Positions 1-8,237 are shown, counted from the stretch's first letter. The stretch is 64,000 bases of DNA from Corynebacterium gallinarum (GCF_014837045.1 NZ_JACSPR010000014.1:1-64000), one strand, 5' to 3'. Notes: generated from the letters alone by a model not told the origin. Program-made: numbers and translations.

Positions 1-47
1 CCCTTACTTTCACCCGTGTTTACATGGATGCGCGAAAGCTAAAGCCA

Positions 48-140
48 TGTATACAACCCTTGGCATGTGACCTGCGGAAATGCACACCCTGTATACAGGG
101 TCACTTCGTGAACAGGGTGTGCCGATGGGGCCTGTATACA
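48..140. repeat. three TGTATACA palindromes spaced 42-43 bp
   Basis: The 8-bp palindrome TGTATACA occurs at 48-55, 90-97 and 133-140. The second copy sits in a longer palindrome (CCCTGTATACAGGG, 87-100) and the third in CCTGTATACAGG (131-142). Spacing of 42 and 43 bp is four helical turns, so a protein could bind all three on one face of the DNA. This suggests iterons or operator sites; no binding protein can be named from the sequence. Confidence 0.6.
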
Positions 141-174
141 GGATTTACCACCCCATCGCCGCAGGTCACATGCC
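62..174. repeat. nested inverted repeat able to form a three-way (cloverleaf) structure
   Basis: A 16-bp perfect outer stem (62-77 with 159-174, starting GGCATGTGACC) encloses two adjacent hairpins. Arm 1 pairs GCACACCCTGT (82-92) with ACAGGGTGTGC (112-122) and holds a TCAC-TTC-GTGA mini-hairpin (101-111). Arm 2 pairs CGATGGGG (123-130) with CCCCATCG (151-158). All stems are perfect. The geometry recalls a folded single-strand origin, an oriT or a recombinase site, or a structured RNA. Which of these is unknown. No convincing gene overlaps it. Confidence 0.7.
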
Positions 175-239
175 TGATCCCTCATTCCTCTCCACAAGTT
201 CCGAGGAAGTTCGGTGTTAGGGACGAAAGGGCATAAGGG

Positions 240-1260
240 TAAGCGACGCCACCCCGCTTTTCGCTGCGCTCAAACCGGGGTGTCGCTCGGCATAGCCGAG
301 GCTTTGGCCGGGGGCTCGGTTTCGCTGCGCTCAACCGGCCCCGTCCACCCGCTGGCGCGGGCCCCTTACCGCCCTGGTCTCACCTCTCGCTGGGGCTCGA
401 TGTGGCCAGGGTCGGCCCCTCGTTCGCTGGCGCTCACTCAGGGTGCCCAGGCGGCGGCTGGAGGCGATGTCGGATGCGTCAGCTCTGGTTCTCGCTGGGG
501 CTCGTCCCTGTCTGTCTCATCCGTCGCCTCCAGCCGCCGTGCACCCGTCTCGTGGCCGAGCCGGTTGATCTGCCCGCGTGACCGCGGGCAGCTGTTGCGC
601 CCCGCCGCAGGCGTGGCTTCGGGACTCCGGGGCGTCGCTGAGGCGGCGATCCCTGTCGGGTCGCTGATCCCCTCAAGCGCCCCGGCCGTCCGGGATGCGG
701 ATCTCGATCCGGCGCTAGAGACCGGGCTGCGACCCGGTCGGTATCGAGCCTGCGATTGCTGTTTCGATCTAGCCGATGAAGCGCCTCATCCACGCCGTCG
801 ACGCTGTCTCCAATCCCCGTGGCTGGCCTACCGGCAGCGTGGATTGAGGGGTGTCGTTGAGACGCCGATTCAGGTGGAGTTGAAGCGGCGATCTGATGGG
901 GTTGTCGGCGCTACTTTTCCTCGTCAAGAACCCGCCCAGAACCGATCCCACGAGGGTCAGCGTGAGACGGGTGTTCCACCCTCGTGGAGGCGAGCCTGAG
1001 GCGCTGATTCTGGTGCCATCTGCGACGAGCATCGCGGCGGTTCTCCCCCACCGCCGAGCCACCTACGGGCGACCTCCAAGAGGCCCCGGCTGGCCCCGCC
1101 GCCCCGTCTGTGGCCACGGCGCTGCCGCGGCCACAGAGGCTGACGATCCGGCGTGTAAGGCTCAGCTCCGGGACGCGCTTGCCGTACCCCACATCGACCA
1201 CGCGAGGCCTTGTCGATGGTGCGCCCAGTGGCGATCTCAGTAGGCATGATCCCCGCGACC
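240..1260. other. GC-rich stretch with degenerate repeats, no recognisable gene
   Basis: No open frame here has a recognisable protein or a good ribosome binding site. The stretch holds a recurring motif close to TTCGCTGCGCTCAA at about 260, 321, 386, 423 and 489. A second loose motif resembling TGAGGCGCYGATTC occurs at about 638, 856 and 991. It may be decayed coding DNA or a repeat-built non-coding region. From 1260 to 1556 I see nothing I can support. Confidence 0.4.
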
Positions 1261-1556
1261 TAACAGCGCTTCCCGGCCCCGTGAGTGGATATTCGCTGTG
1301 TTATTGGGGCCGATATTAGGCCACTTAATGACCGTCTTATTCTTACCCGCGTGAGGGTCGCTGGGCACGGCTCTGGTGGCCTGTTGCTGGCCCGGTCAAT
1401 AACACGAGGAATAACGCCACCGACCCGACCTCGGTGGGCAGCCATAGGCTGCTCGAAGCTGGCGGCGAACACCGGTCTTCTCGTAGGCAATCCGTGTCGA
1501 AGCAGTACCGACACCGCACTCGTCCCCGTTCGTTTTTGGGCGGGAAAAGCTGGGTT

Positions 1557-1590
1557 TGTTCGACTGTTCGATACTCACTCATATGTTCGA
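1557..1590 (+). promoter_or_regulatory. three TGTTCGA direct repeats upstream of the Nudix gene
   Basis: TGTTCGA occurs at 1557-1563, 1565-1571 and 1584-1590, within 75 bp upstream of the Nudix start codon. Such clustering in a promoter position suggests a binding site for a regulator. No matching regulator is identifiable in the window. Confidence 0.35.
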
Positions 1591-1629
1591 TAAACCGCGA
1601 ATGTCACCCACCGTGAAGGAGCGCCCTCA

Positions 1630-2223
1630 ATGACCCCGCAGTCTCGCCCCACTGACCACACTGCCGACCATAACGACTCAAGCCCCGATTGCTCGCCCGC
1701 GTCATCACCCACGGTGCTTAACCGCGAGACCGCCTTCCACGGAGCGATCTTCGACATCGAGGATGTCAGAGTCCGTCTCCACGACGGACGGGTGGCCCGC
1801 CGCCAGGTCGTCGCCAAAGCCGACGGGGCCATCACCATCCCGATCACCGACCGCGGCACGCTTATCATGGTGCTCCAGCACCGGGTGGGGCTCCTGGACA
1901 ACCCCGCCTACCCCGACTGTGAGGTCTACGAGTTTCCAGCCGGCCACGTCGACCCGGGCGAGACGCCCGCGGCGGCCGCGGAACGCGAGCTGCTCGAGGA
2001 GACCGGCTACACGGCTGCGCGAGTGATCCCTGCCGGCTCCACGGCCACGGTGCCCAGTTACAACACCGAGTTTGGCTACCGCTTCCTGTGCGTCGATGCA
2101 GCACTGACCCAGACCCCAGCCCCGGGTCAGTTCGAGGACGTCCGGACAGCGGAGGTCACCGCCGACGAGGTCGCCGGCTTCATCGCCGGGATGCTTAGGG
2201 TGACGGTATCGCCGGAGGGTTGA
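1630..2223 (+). CDS. Nudix hydrolase (ADP-ribose pyrophosphatase-like)
   Basis: A 197-residue protein with an intact Nudix box near residues 104-126 (G-H-V-D-P-G-E, then R-E-L-L-E-E-T-G), the Mg-binding signature of hydrolases that cleave nucleoside diphosphates linked to another moiety. The fold and length resemble ADP-ribose or ADP-sugar pyrophosphatases, but substrate cannot be read from the sequence. The first ~30 residues are polar and probably disordered. The start is supported by a GAAGGAG ribosome binding site 8-9 bases upstream. It stands alone and converges on the small gene at 2333-2638, with a 12-bp-stem hairpin between them. Its role on a plasmid is unknown; nucleotide-pool sanitation or NAD-derivative turnover are possibilities. 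Confidence 0.85.
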   Translation: MTPQSRPTDHTADHNDSSPDCSPASSPTVLNRETAFHGAIFDIEDVRVRLHDGRVARRQVVAKADGAITIPITDRGTLIMVLQHRVGLLDNPAYPDCEVYEFPAGHVDPGETPAAAAERELLEETGYTAARVIPAGSTATVPSYNTEFGYRFLCVDAALTQTPAPGQFEDVRTAEVTADEVAGFIAGMLRVTVSPEG

Positions 2224-2263
2224 TGGCTGATAGCTGTGTGGAGGGGTGCTCTGCTCTATGCGT

Positions 2264-2294
2264 GAGATCGTCCACGGGAAGAGTGGACGATCTC
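2264..2294. terminator. strong hairpin between convergent genes
   Basis: GAGATCGTCCAC (2264-2275) pairs perfectly with GTGGACGATCTC (2283-2294) around a 7-base loop. It lies between the convergent Nudix gene and the small gene at 2333-2638, so it probably stops transcription in both directions. There is no clear T-run. Confidence 0.5.
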
Positions 2295-2332
2295 GCGGTG
2301 AGAATGCAGTCGGGCCAGCGACAGGGCGCTCG

Positions 2333-2638
2333 TCAGTCAGTATATTTCTTCTGGAATTCCCGCATCGCCAAGTACACTTGCTTGTTTCTGCTGATGCCGG
2401 TGGCTTCCGTATAAGTGACCATCCATTCATAAAGATCCCATGGGATCTTATACGTTGTTTGATGCTGGTCATGGCCAGGATGTTTCTGGCCCCGGCGGTA
2501 ATGATCCGGGACAATAAATCTTAATTTCGATGACACAGCCTCCTCTTGTGGTTGCTGTGATACTGAGGGTGGAGATGGTGGCGTGGTAGGCGGGCCCTGG
2601 GGTCGAACGCTTCGCCGTCGGTGGCGTGGTGATGTCAT
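2333..2638 (-). CDS. small ribbon-helix-helix-like DNA-binding protein (putative)
   Basis: A 101-residue protein. The first ~45 residues are Pro/Arg/Ser-rich and look disordered. The C-terminal half (from TYKIPWDLYEWM to the end) has a beta-strand followed by two helices, the pattern of ribbon-helix-helix regulators or plasmid partition/copy-control proteins. The family is inferred from this pattern only. The start is well supported by AAGGAG upstream of the ATG at 2638. It is convergent with the Nudix gene and separated from it by a hairpin. A role in plasmid gene regulation is plausible but unproven. Confidence 0.6.
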   Translation of the reverse strand: MTSPRHRRRSVRPQGPPTTPPSPPSVSQQPQEEAVSSKLRFIVPDHYRRGQKHPGHDQHQTTYKIPWDLYEWMVTYTEATGISRNKQVYLAMREFQKKYTD

Positions 2639-3050
2639 CGTGGTGACTCCTTCTTGGTTGAAGTTCGCCCACGACGATACTCAGGGCCTATGGCTTTTTT
2701 CGCAGATGTATCATAGGTGATTCAAATTTTATTCAAGATAATAAGGAGCTCCTGGGTACGGTAGGTCGCCACACTAGCGCTACCTGTACCTCTGCCGGGT
2801 TATCTCAGAGGAACTCGTACACAGGTGGCTGGACTGTGCCACCATTCTTCTTGATCGGAAACCAGTTGCTCCCTTTCAGGCTCCCGTGTCCACTGACGCT
2901 AAAAGATCGGGTCGCCGCCCGTTCTACTAGCTAGGTCGTGCGCCTCCGTGGGGCTTTCACAATCTCTCGGAGAAAGTATTGCAAGTGCCGTCGAAAACTA
3001 TCCAGCCAACGTAGCCGGTATCCCTTGAGGGACGTGAATGTTTAGGATTT
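2639..3050. other. 412-bp gap with a possible gene remnant, otherwise nothing clear
   Basis: This gap contains the promoter region of the small gene at 2333-2638 and an AT-rich patch at about 2695-2750. It also contains a short minus-strand reading frame (2805-2911) that reads like a protein C-terminus (ending SNWFPIKKNGGTVQPPVYEF, then L and a stop) without a start codon. The frame may be the tail of a lost gene. I see no RNA gene or mobile-element end. Confidence 0.3.
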
Positions 3051-3545
3051 CTAGCCCATGTCCATGATGTTTTTATAGCCACAAGATGCGCACTGGACAT
3101 AACCGTAGGAGTTTCCGCCATCTTCCCATGGTGCAGTGAAGTCGCCGCGAAGCTCCCGCTGGCAGCTCACACATGTACGTCCCGTGGTTCGACGGCTATC
3201 GTCAAAGGGACTGATGAGCCCCCCGTTCTGCAAGTAGAAGCGCTCACTGCAGCCAGTGCAGTTGAACCAATAGGTGGCATCGGGTGCATCCCCTTGAACC
3301 ATGCTTCCGCATGCGGGACACGGTGGGATACCCATGGTTTCCTGGTAATGCTCGTGGCTGTCATAGAGGTTAGTACTTGTTACGTCATTATCGTGACTGC
3401 ATTCTGTGCATTCCCACGTTGAGTAATCAGTTGTGAAGCCTGACTGGTCGTTTAACTTGGTGTTGCAGCCATCGCAATACCATTCATCGTCAGATCCGCC
3501 CAGGGACGATAGAAATCCGCCAACAATGTTCCCGAATAAACCCAT
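3051..3545 (-). CDS. multi-zinc-ribbon protein of unknown function
   Basis: A protein of about 164 residues with a short glycine-rich hydrophobic N-terminus (MGLFGNIVGGFLSSLGG) followed by four pairs of Cys-x2-Cys knuckles (CDGC, CTEC, CPAC, CTGC, CVSC, CASC), enough for three or more zinc ribbons. Acidic and aromatic residues separate the ribbons. The family is not recognised beyond zinc-ribbon. I chose the ATG at 3545; a GTG four codons upstream (3557) is possible but sits directly on the AAGAAA ribosome-binding-like sequence. The gene is AT-richer than the backbone and lies next to the decayed parA and the ApeA-like gene, so it may be part of the same accessory insertion. Confidence 0.7.
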   Translation of the reverse strand: MGLFGNIVGGFLSSLGGSDDEWYCDGCNTKLNDQSGFTTDYSTWECTECSHDNDVTSTNLYDSHEHYQETMGIPPCPACGSMVQGDAPDATYWFNCTGCSERFYLQNGGLISPFDDSRRTTGRTCVSCQRELRGDFTAPWEDGGNSYGYVQCASCGYKNIMDMG

Positions 3546-3724
3546 GGTAGAAATCACTTTCTTAATAGTTTTTGCTGGTTATGAGCTTAAACTATTTGCT
3601 AGCGATAGAAGACTTGATCGGTGAGTTATCGCGTATGTTTCCAACGTCTTAGCGTAGGTATGTTGTTATGTTGGTACATTAATATGCCGTGAAGCTAAAG
3701 CGTAAGTATGTCAAATATGGTGCC

Positions 3725-3871
3725 ACGTCCATCTTGGTTCTCTTCCACATGAAGGACGGGGTAGGTGAAACCGCCTCCGCGGCCCTGCTATGTGCGACTG
3801 CCTACGTTTGCGGAACATATGTCACTCTCATCGACTCCGGCCCTCAGGGCGCCGTCATCGGTTGGGGGTAG
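3725..3871 (+). pseudogene. decayed N-terminal copy of parA
   Basis: This stretch mirrors the first ~50 codons of the intact parA at 5582 base for base in many places. The shared protein pattern is T/S-I-L-x-L-x-H-x-K-x-G-V-G-x-T, then ALLCA and VTLIDS. The start codon is now ACG, the Walker A lysine region reads KDGVGET instead of KGGVGKT, and the frame stops after the IDS-GPQG segment. The preceding ~85 bp also match the parA promoter region (AACGTCTTAGCG, GTAAGTATGTCAAA). It is a truncated, inactivated duplicate, and the ApeA-like gene lies between the two copies. Confidence 0.8.
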
Positions 3872-3973
3872 GCGGTGAGCAGGTTTCGAACAGATGTTTC
3901 TGCTGGCTAACAGCCCAGTCGTATCGGTGGGATAAAGTGCGGTTTTTACATAGCTGACCAGGAGGAGACGATT

Positions 3974-5437
3974 ATGCGAAAGCTCAATACCCATAATTAT
4001 TCGTGGGAGGGTCATTGGTGGCTTCCTGATCTTCAGGAGCGTCACCCGGGTGTCCTTTCCTATTCCCCAGCGGAGGGATTTGTCCTGAAGCTATTGAGTG
4101 AAGGATTTGAATCGCCCTACGTTGAAGTAGATGTGCCCCCCATTCGATTCACGGGCAAGGGGCGAGGGGTGAGGGTTCTCGGGCTGCGAGACAGCATCTA
4201 CCCGGCAGTTTATGGTGAGGCGGACGGGAGGTTCGTGACGATCTTCAATGTGATGGGCATCCAGTCCTCCCAGAAGCATGCCGCCCAAGCAGCGTCAGCA
4301 AAATCCACCTATAACGCCTCAGCTGTGGTTGAAGGCGCTCATGTGCCAAGTGAAGATTCCGCCGTCATCAAATCAGCTTCGGTCTCCATTGATAATCTGC
4401 ACCGATGGTTGGGGGGTCCGGAAGAACTCTCCGTTCTGTCCAGCTATTCGGAGGACCCCGTCCACCAGGTTCATCTTGTAGAGGTACGCACAGGCCGGAA
4501 GCTCGGGCCGAAACGTGGAGCAACTTTAGAGTGTGGAACAGCAGTGACCATCTCCCACAGCTGGATACTTCCGAATCTCCGGTGGTCAACAAATTCTTAC
4601 GAGTCTCAAGCTCAAGAGTTCGCACAAATTGAGTTTGCGCCTCCCGCTTCGTGGTCCTTGATGGATGTCCGCAAGCATGCGTGGGAAATGTCTAGCTTGA
4701 TCACCCTGGCACTTGACCGGCCTTGTGCGCCTCACGCGATTGACGTGGTAGTCCAGGATCCCGTGAAAGATCAGTGGGCTTCCTATCTCACACATAGGGC
4801 CACTGGAGAAAACAGTGAAGAATTCGTCCACAAGTACGACCCATCAACGTTCACCTGCGACGAGGTCCGATTCGAAGAAGTTGTCCCAGCATGGTTCGCC
4901 TTCTGTCGGAAGCACGGCGCAGTGCTGAATCTGTTCACCACCTTGAAGACCGGGACTGTGGACTATCTTGAAACTTCTGTGTTCTTAGCCGCGATTCTTG
5001 CTGAAGCGTTTCATAAGGGAGTCTTTGGAAGAAAGGGGGCGATTACACCTCAAGCCAGAGACCTCGCCGAGAAGATTTTCCATGAGGACACAAATCCGTC
5101 TTCTCTTTTCAAACGCCTTGTTGACCTGTACTGCCGGGCACCACAAGCTGTTGCGCACGCCCTGATTCCCGATCTAAAGGCATGGAGTCGGGAACACGTC
5201 AACGCACGCAACTCAATTTCTCATGAAGCTGGGTTGGGTGAAGCTTCGCCACACAGTGCCTGGGCCGCTGCCCAAGTCACCCTAGCTCTCGTGACGGCGC
5301 ATTTGATGGTTGCTATTGGGGTGAGTGAGTCTATTATTGAGCAGGCCCTGACCGAGTCGCCGACTTTCCGGAAGGCCACTTACTCTGCAAAAAAGTATCT
5401 CAATACGGCTGATGGAAGCGGTGTTGTCGCAAAATAA
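3974..5437 (+). CDS. ApeA-like HEPN-domain defence protein
   Basis: A 487-residue protein. Its N-terminus (GHWWLPDL, then PGVLSYSPAEGF) has the G-x-W-x-L-P / G-x-L pattern of the ApeA N-terminal domain. The C-terminal ~160 residues are helical with a HEPN ribonuclease signature, R-N-x3-H (R412, N413, H417). ApeA-type proteins are abortive-infection effectors thought to act by cutting RNA after phage infection. The start has a strong AGGAGGAG site. It stands alone between a dead parA copy and the live parA, and its codon use is more mixed than its neighbours, consistent with acquisition. Assignment is by motif pattern; another HEPN family is possible. Confidence 0.7.
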   Translation: MRKLNTHNYSWEGHWWLPDLQERHPGVLSYSPAEGFVLKLLSEGFESPYVEVDVPPIRFTGKGRGVRVLGLRDSIYPAVYGEADGRFVTIFNVMGIQSSQKHAAQAASAKSTYNASAVVEGAHVPSEDSAVIKSASVSIDNLHRWLGGPEELSVLSSYSEDPVHQVHLVEVRTGRKLGPKRGATLECGTAVTISHSWILPNLRWSTNSYESQAQEFAQIEFAPPASWSLMDVRKHAWEMSSLITLALDRPCAPHAIDVVVQDPVKDQWASYLTHRATGENSEEFVHKYDPSTFTCDEVRFEEVVPAWFAFCRKHGAVLNLFTTLKTGTVDYLETSVFLAAILAEAFHKGVFGRKGAITPQARDLAEKIFHEDTNPSSLFKRLVDLYCRAPQAVAHALIPDLKAWSREHVNARNSISHEAGLGEASPHSAWAAAQVTLALVTAHLMVAIGVSESIIEQALTESPTFRKATYSAKKYLNTADGSGVVAK

Positions 5438-5531
5438 TGTTCAGCCCAGCTGTCTTCGCGGATATGGAAGCCGCATCCTAGGCGCTGACACTAGACATAC
5501 AAACATAGGTGTGTTGTAGCGTTAAAGCGTG

Positions 5532-5547
5532 CAACATACGTATGTTG
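5532..5547. promoter_or_regulatory. 16-bp perfect palindrome upstream of parA (parS/ParA operator candidate)
   Basis: CAACATACGTATGTTG is a perfect palindrome 35 bp upstream of the parA start. Related half-sites lie nearby (GTGTTGTAGCGTTAAAGCG, GTAAGTATGTCAAA) and the core ACATACGTATGT recurs at 14994-15005. A centromere or auto-repression site for the ParA system is the simplest reading. Confidence 0.55.
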
Positions 5548-5581
5548 TGAGTTTAGGACGTAAGTATGTCAAACTAGGTTC

Positions 5582-6181
5582 ATGTCCATTCTGACTATTG
5601 CCCACACGAAGGGCGGGGTAGGTAAAACAACCTCCGCCGTCTTGCTGTGCGCAGCTGCCCATGCCCGCGGAATAGACGTCACCCTCATCGACTCCGACGC
5701 CCAGGGCACCGCCACCGCCTGGGCCCAGGCGGCCGAGGAGGGGGGCGATGCCTTCCCCTGGCCCATCGTCACGGCGGCCACTCCCGCCCATCTTGTCCGC
5801 GCCCTCGACGATCGTGAGGGACTCGTCATCGTCGACACTCCACCCGGTGGTTACGAAGTTATCGAGACCGCGATCGAAGCCGGCGACTTGATCCTGATCC
5901 CTACCTCTGCCTCTCCCCTAGACATCAACCGAGTTTGGCCCACTGTGGAGGCGACCAGTCACAAACCGGCCGTAGTCTGCCTGACCCAAATCGACTCCCG
6001 CACGACCCTGCCCAAAGTTGCTCGCACCACGCTCGAAAGTGAGGACGTGGTCGTCACCGAGGCGGAGATACCCGCCCGCGAGGCGTTAAGACATATGTAT
6101 GCTACAACGCCACAACGTCTATATGGCTATGATGAGCTGCTCGCCGAACTGCTGTCTTCGAACCTGCTAGGAGAATACTGA
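5582..6181 (+). CDS. parA: ParA-family partition ATPase
   Basis: A 199-residue ParA/Soj-type ATPase, the short (type Ib-like) form lacking an N-terminal DNA-binding domain. It has a deviant Walker A at residues 10-17 (KGGVGKTT), the D-S-D-x-Q-G motif near residue 38 and Walker B VIVDTPPG near residue 79. Such proteins position plasmid copies by ATP-driven dynamics on the nucleoid together with a small centromere-binding partner. Here the partner gene starts inside the parA stop codon (TGATG overlap), so the two are translationally coupled. Palindromic and direct repeats flank the pair, as expected for centromere or operator sites. A decayed duplicate lies upstream at 3725. Confidence 0.92.
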   Translation: MSILTIAHTKGGVGKTTSAVLLCAAAHARGIDVTLIDSDAQGTATAWAQAAEEGGDAFPWPIVTAATPAHLVRALDDREGLVIVDTPPGGYEVIETAIEAGDLILIPTSASPLDINRVWPTVEATSHKPAVVCLTQIDSRTTLPKVARTTLESEDVVVTEAEIPAREALRHMYATTPQRLYGYDELLAELLSSNLLGEY

Positions 6182-6408
6182 TGGCCGACCTGTCCAAGAA
6201 GCTGGCGAAAGCCTCACCCACCACTGCGCCGAAAAAGAGGGTGGCAGACACTTTCACGACGGCCACCGACAAGCCCACCCGCACTACCGTCTACCTCCCG
6301 GCTGGCTTGGCTAAGCGGCTCAAGCACGCTGCTATCGAGGAGGAGAGCAGTGTCTCTGCGATCCTTGCCGAATTAGCGGAAAGTTGGCTGGAAAAAAAGA
6401 GTAGGTAA
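6181..6408 (+). CDS. small ParA partner, ribbon-helix-helix centromere-binding protein
   Basis: A 75-residue basic protein. The N-terminal ~35 residues are Lys/Thr/Ala-rich and flexible. Then comes a strand-helix-helix segment (TRTTVYLPAGLAKRLKHAA, then SVSAILAELAESWL) typical of CopG/ribbon-helix-helix dimers. Position directly behind parA with a 1-base overlap identifies it as the functional ParB equivalent, which binds the centromere and stimulates ParA through its N-terminal tail. It may also repress the parA promoter. Confidence 0.8.
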   Translation: MADLSKKLAKASPTTAPKKRVADTFTTATDKPTRTTVYLPAGLAKRLKHAAIEEESSVSAILAELAESWLEKKSR

Positions 6409-6419
6409 GTGTGTTTTTA

Positions 6420-6480
6420 TGGCTAAACATACGACATAGAGACGCTATAACATAACAACGTCTTAGTGTAACAACGTCAT
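6420..6480. repeat. direct repeats downstream of the partition operon
   Basis: TAACAACGTC occurs at 6453-6462 and 6469-6478. AAACATACGACAT (about 6425-6437) resembles half of the palindrome upstream of parA, and the AACGTCTTAG core recurs upstream of the dead parA (about 3643). This AT-rich gap between the partition operon and repA is a candidate centromere and/or RepA iteron region. Confidence 0.45.
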
Positions 6481-6668
6481 TATTTACCTCTTTTTTCTGT
6501 TGAGAGCTACTTGCTTCGAGATTCTGGGGCGTGATCACCGGTAGAGGGCACATATGCAACAGAGCATAAAAAGACCTTACGGCGGTAGAAATTTTCCCTA
6601 ATGGGGCATAAGGGCGTGTTATCCACGGCATATGTCCATGCAGTGACTTAGGCTGTCAGGAAGCATTA

Positions 6669-8237
6669 ATGAAGAATGCCCCGCTGGCGGCAACCGGCGA
6701 GGCATTCGCTGACCCCCAGGTCTGCACCCTGGGAGAAAGCTTCACCGTGAGTATACCTACCCCACGTGTCGAAGTCCTACCGACACGATCATTACTGGGC
6801 GACGCCGTCGCCTTAGTCACTGAGCACCTTGGTGCACGCCCAGTTCAGCTACATTCCAATGGAGCCACCGCCGGGCAACGCGCGGGCCTACTGGCACATC
6901 TGGGGCGTGAAACCCTCCACGGGGCGCCGAAGCGAAACTTCTCTGCTGCTTGGCGCAAAAATTCGGACGGGACCAAGACCCCGCGGCTCTACCGGGTGGA
7001 TTCCCCTGCGCTCGGCAGGCTGCAGTACGTCAAATTAGCTCACCCGCAGCGTGCCACCGTCATCGTCCTGGACATCGACCAGACCGGCACTGAAGGTGGA
7101 CAGGTAAGTAACCTCCACCCGAACGTGATGACACTGCTGGCCCAGCTGGCTGATCATGGCGCCGGCCCCGCCTGGATTGGCGTCAACCCTCTTAACGGTA
7201 AAGGCCAGTTGATCTGGCAGATCGACCCCGTCTACGCCGACACCAGCGGTGACTCCTCGAATATCCGCTTGCTCAAGGCCACCACCGCGGTGTTGTGCGA
7301 CCTGCTGGGGGCTGACCAGCACTTTGCGCACGGGTTTTCCCGCTCCCCCTTCTACACTGGAGATGATCCGACCGCATACCGGTGGCACTACCAACATGCC
7401 CGCGTGCACCGGTTATCCACCCTGATTGAGGAGGCACGAGCGATGTCCGGAGCACCTGCCGGTCATACTCCGGCCCCACGCCAGTCCTTCACCAGCGGAC
7501 GTGAGCTCATCGAAGCTGTGAAAGCCCGCCGGGAGGAGGCCACCGCTTACTGGAAGATCGCCAAGGAACTAGAGGGCGAGATCGCTGACATGGATGCTTA
7601 CGATGCCGAGCGCATCGATGGAGTGAAGGTCCTCTGGCTTATCGAAGGCCAGCGCGCAGCCCGCGACGAGACGGCCTTCCGCCATGCCCTGCGCAGCGCC
7701 CACAAGCTCCGAGCCGCCGGCAACCGTATGACGGACGCGGCGATCATCGACGCCTACGAGCACGCCTACGCAGTCGCCCAGCAGGTCGGTGCGGACGGGC
7801 GCGTCGCGGAGATGCCTCCGATGCGCGATCGCCAGACCATGGCTCGTCGCGTACGTGGCTATGTCCTGGCCGGTAATAAGGACGGTGGATCGAAAACAAG
7901 TGGCGGGGCTGGCTCCGGTACGGCGACGTCCCGTGAGCGCAAAGCACTTGCGACGATGGGGAGCCGGGGTGGAAAGAAGGCTGCGCAGCGATGGAAGGAC
8001 CGCGATAGTGACTACGTCAAAAACGAGCTCGCGAAACTGGAGAAGACGCACCGTAAGAAACGCATCGCGGGACAAACGACTAAAGCACGCATCCAAACCC
8101 TCGTGGGGCAACACTACATAGAGACAGGAAAAGTGCTCTCCCGCAAAGAAATCATGACGGAAACGGGTCTCTCTCGAGCGACGGTCACCCGGCACCTCTC
8201 GGCGCTGAGGAGTGAAGGATTGATCCCTGAAACCTAG
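6669..8237 (+). CDS. repA: plasmid replication initiator, replicase family RepA
   Basis: A 522-residue protein matching the corynebacterial replicase family (pNG2/pCG1-like RepA). The N-terminal half carries the family's conserved blocks (FSAAWRKNSDGTKTPR, VIVLDID with acidic metal-binding residues, WIGVNPLNGKGQLIWQI), followed by a primase-like C-terminal segment. The last ~25 residues form a helix-turn-helix (SRKEIMTETGLSRATVTRHL) expected to bind origin iterons. A CAGGAAG site precedes the ATG. Upstream is the partition operon; the 216 bp downstream hold no gene. I expect the replication origin within or just outside this gene, as in relatives. Confidence 0.88.
   Translation: MKNAPLAATGEAFADPQVCTLGESFTVSIPTPRVEVLPTRSLLGDAVALVTEHLGARPVQLHSNGATAGQRAGLLAHLGRETLHGAPKRNFSAAWRKNSDGTKTPRLYRVDSPALGRLQYVKLAHPQRATVIVLDIDQTGTEGGQVSNLHPNVMTLLAQLADHGAGPAWIGVNPLNGKGQLIWQIDPVYADTSGDSSNIRLLKATTAVLCDLLGADQHFAHGFSRSPFYTGDDPTAYRWHYQHARVHRLSTLIEEARAMSGAPAGHTPAPRQSFTSGRELIEAVKARREEATAYWKIAKELEGEIADMDAYDAERIDGVKVLWLIEGQRAARDETAFRHALRSAHKLRAAGNRMTDAAIIDAYEHAYAVAQQVGADGRVAEMPPMRDRQTMARRVRGYVLAGNKDGGSKTSGGAGSGTATSRERKALATMGSRGGKKAAQRWKDRDSDYVKNELAKLEKTHRKKRIAGQTTKARIQTLVGQHYIETGKVLSRKEIMTETGLSRATVTRHLSALRSEGLIPET

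Noticed and set aside
214..999. A 261-codon open frame in the GC-rich left region
   Set aside because: No ribosome binding site, no recognisable domain, Arg/Ser/Pro-heavy composition, and long open frames exist on the other strand too, as expected for high-GC non-coding DNA.
1343..1582. A 79-codon minus-strand frame with a Cys cluster upstream of the Nudix gene
   Set aside because: It overlaps the Nudix promoter region, has no clear ribosome binding site and no family match that I recognise.
2805..2911. Short minus-strand protein-like tail
   Set aside because: No start codon and only ~36 codons; noted in the gap description but not called as a gene.
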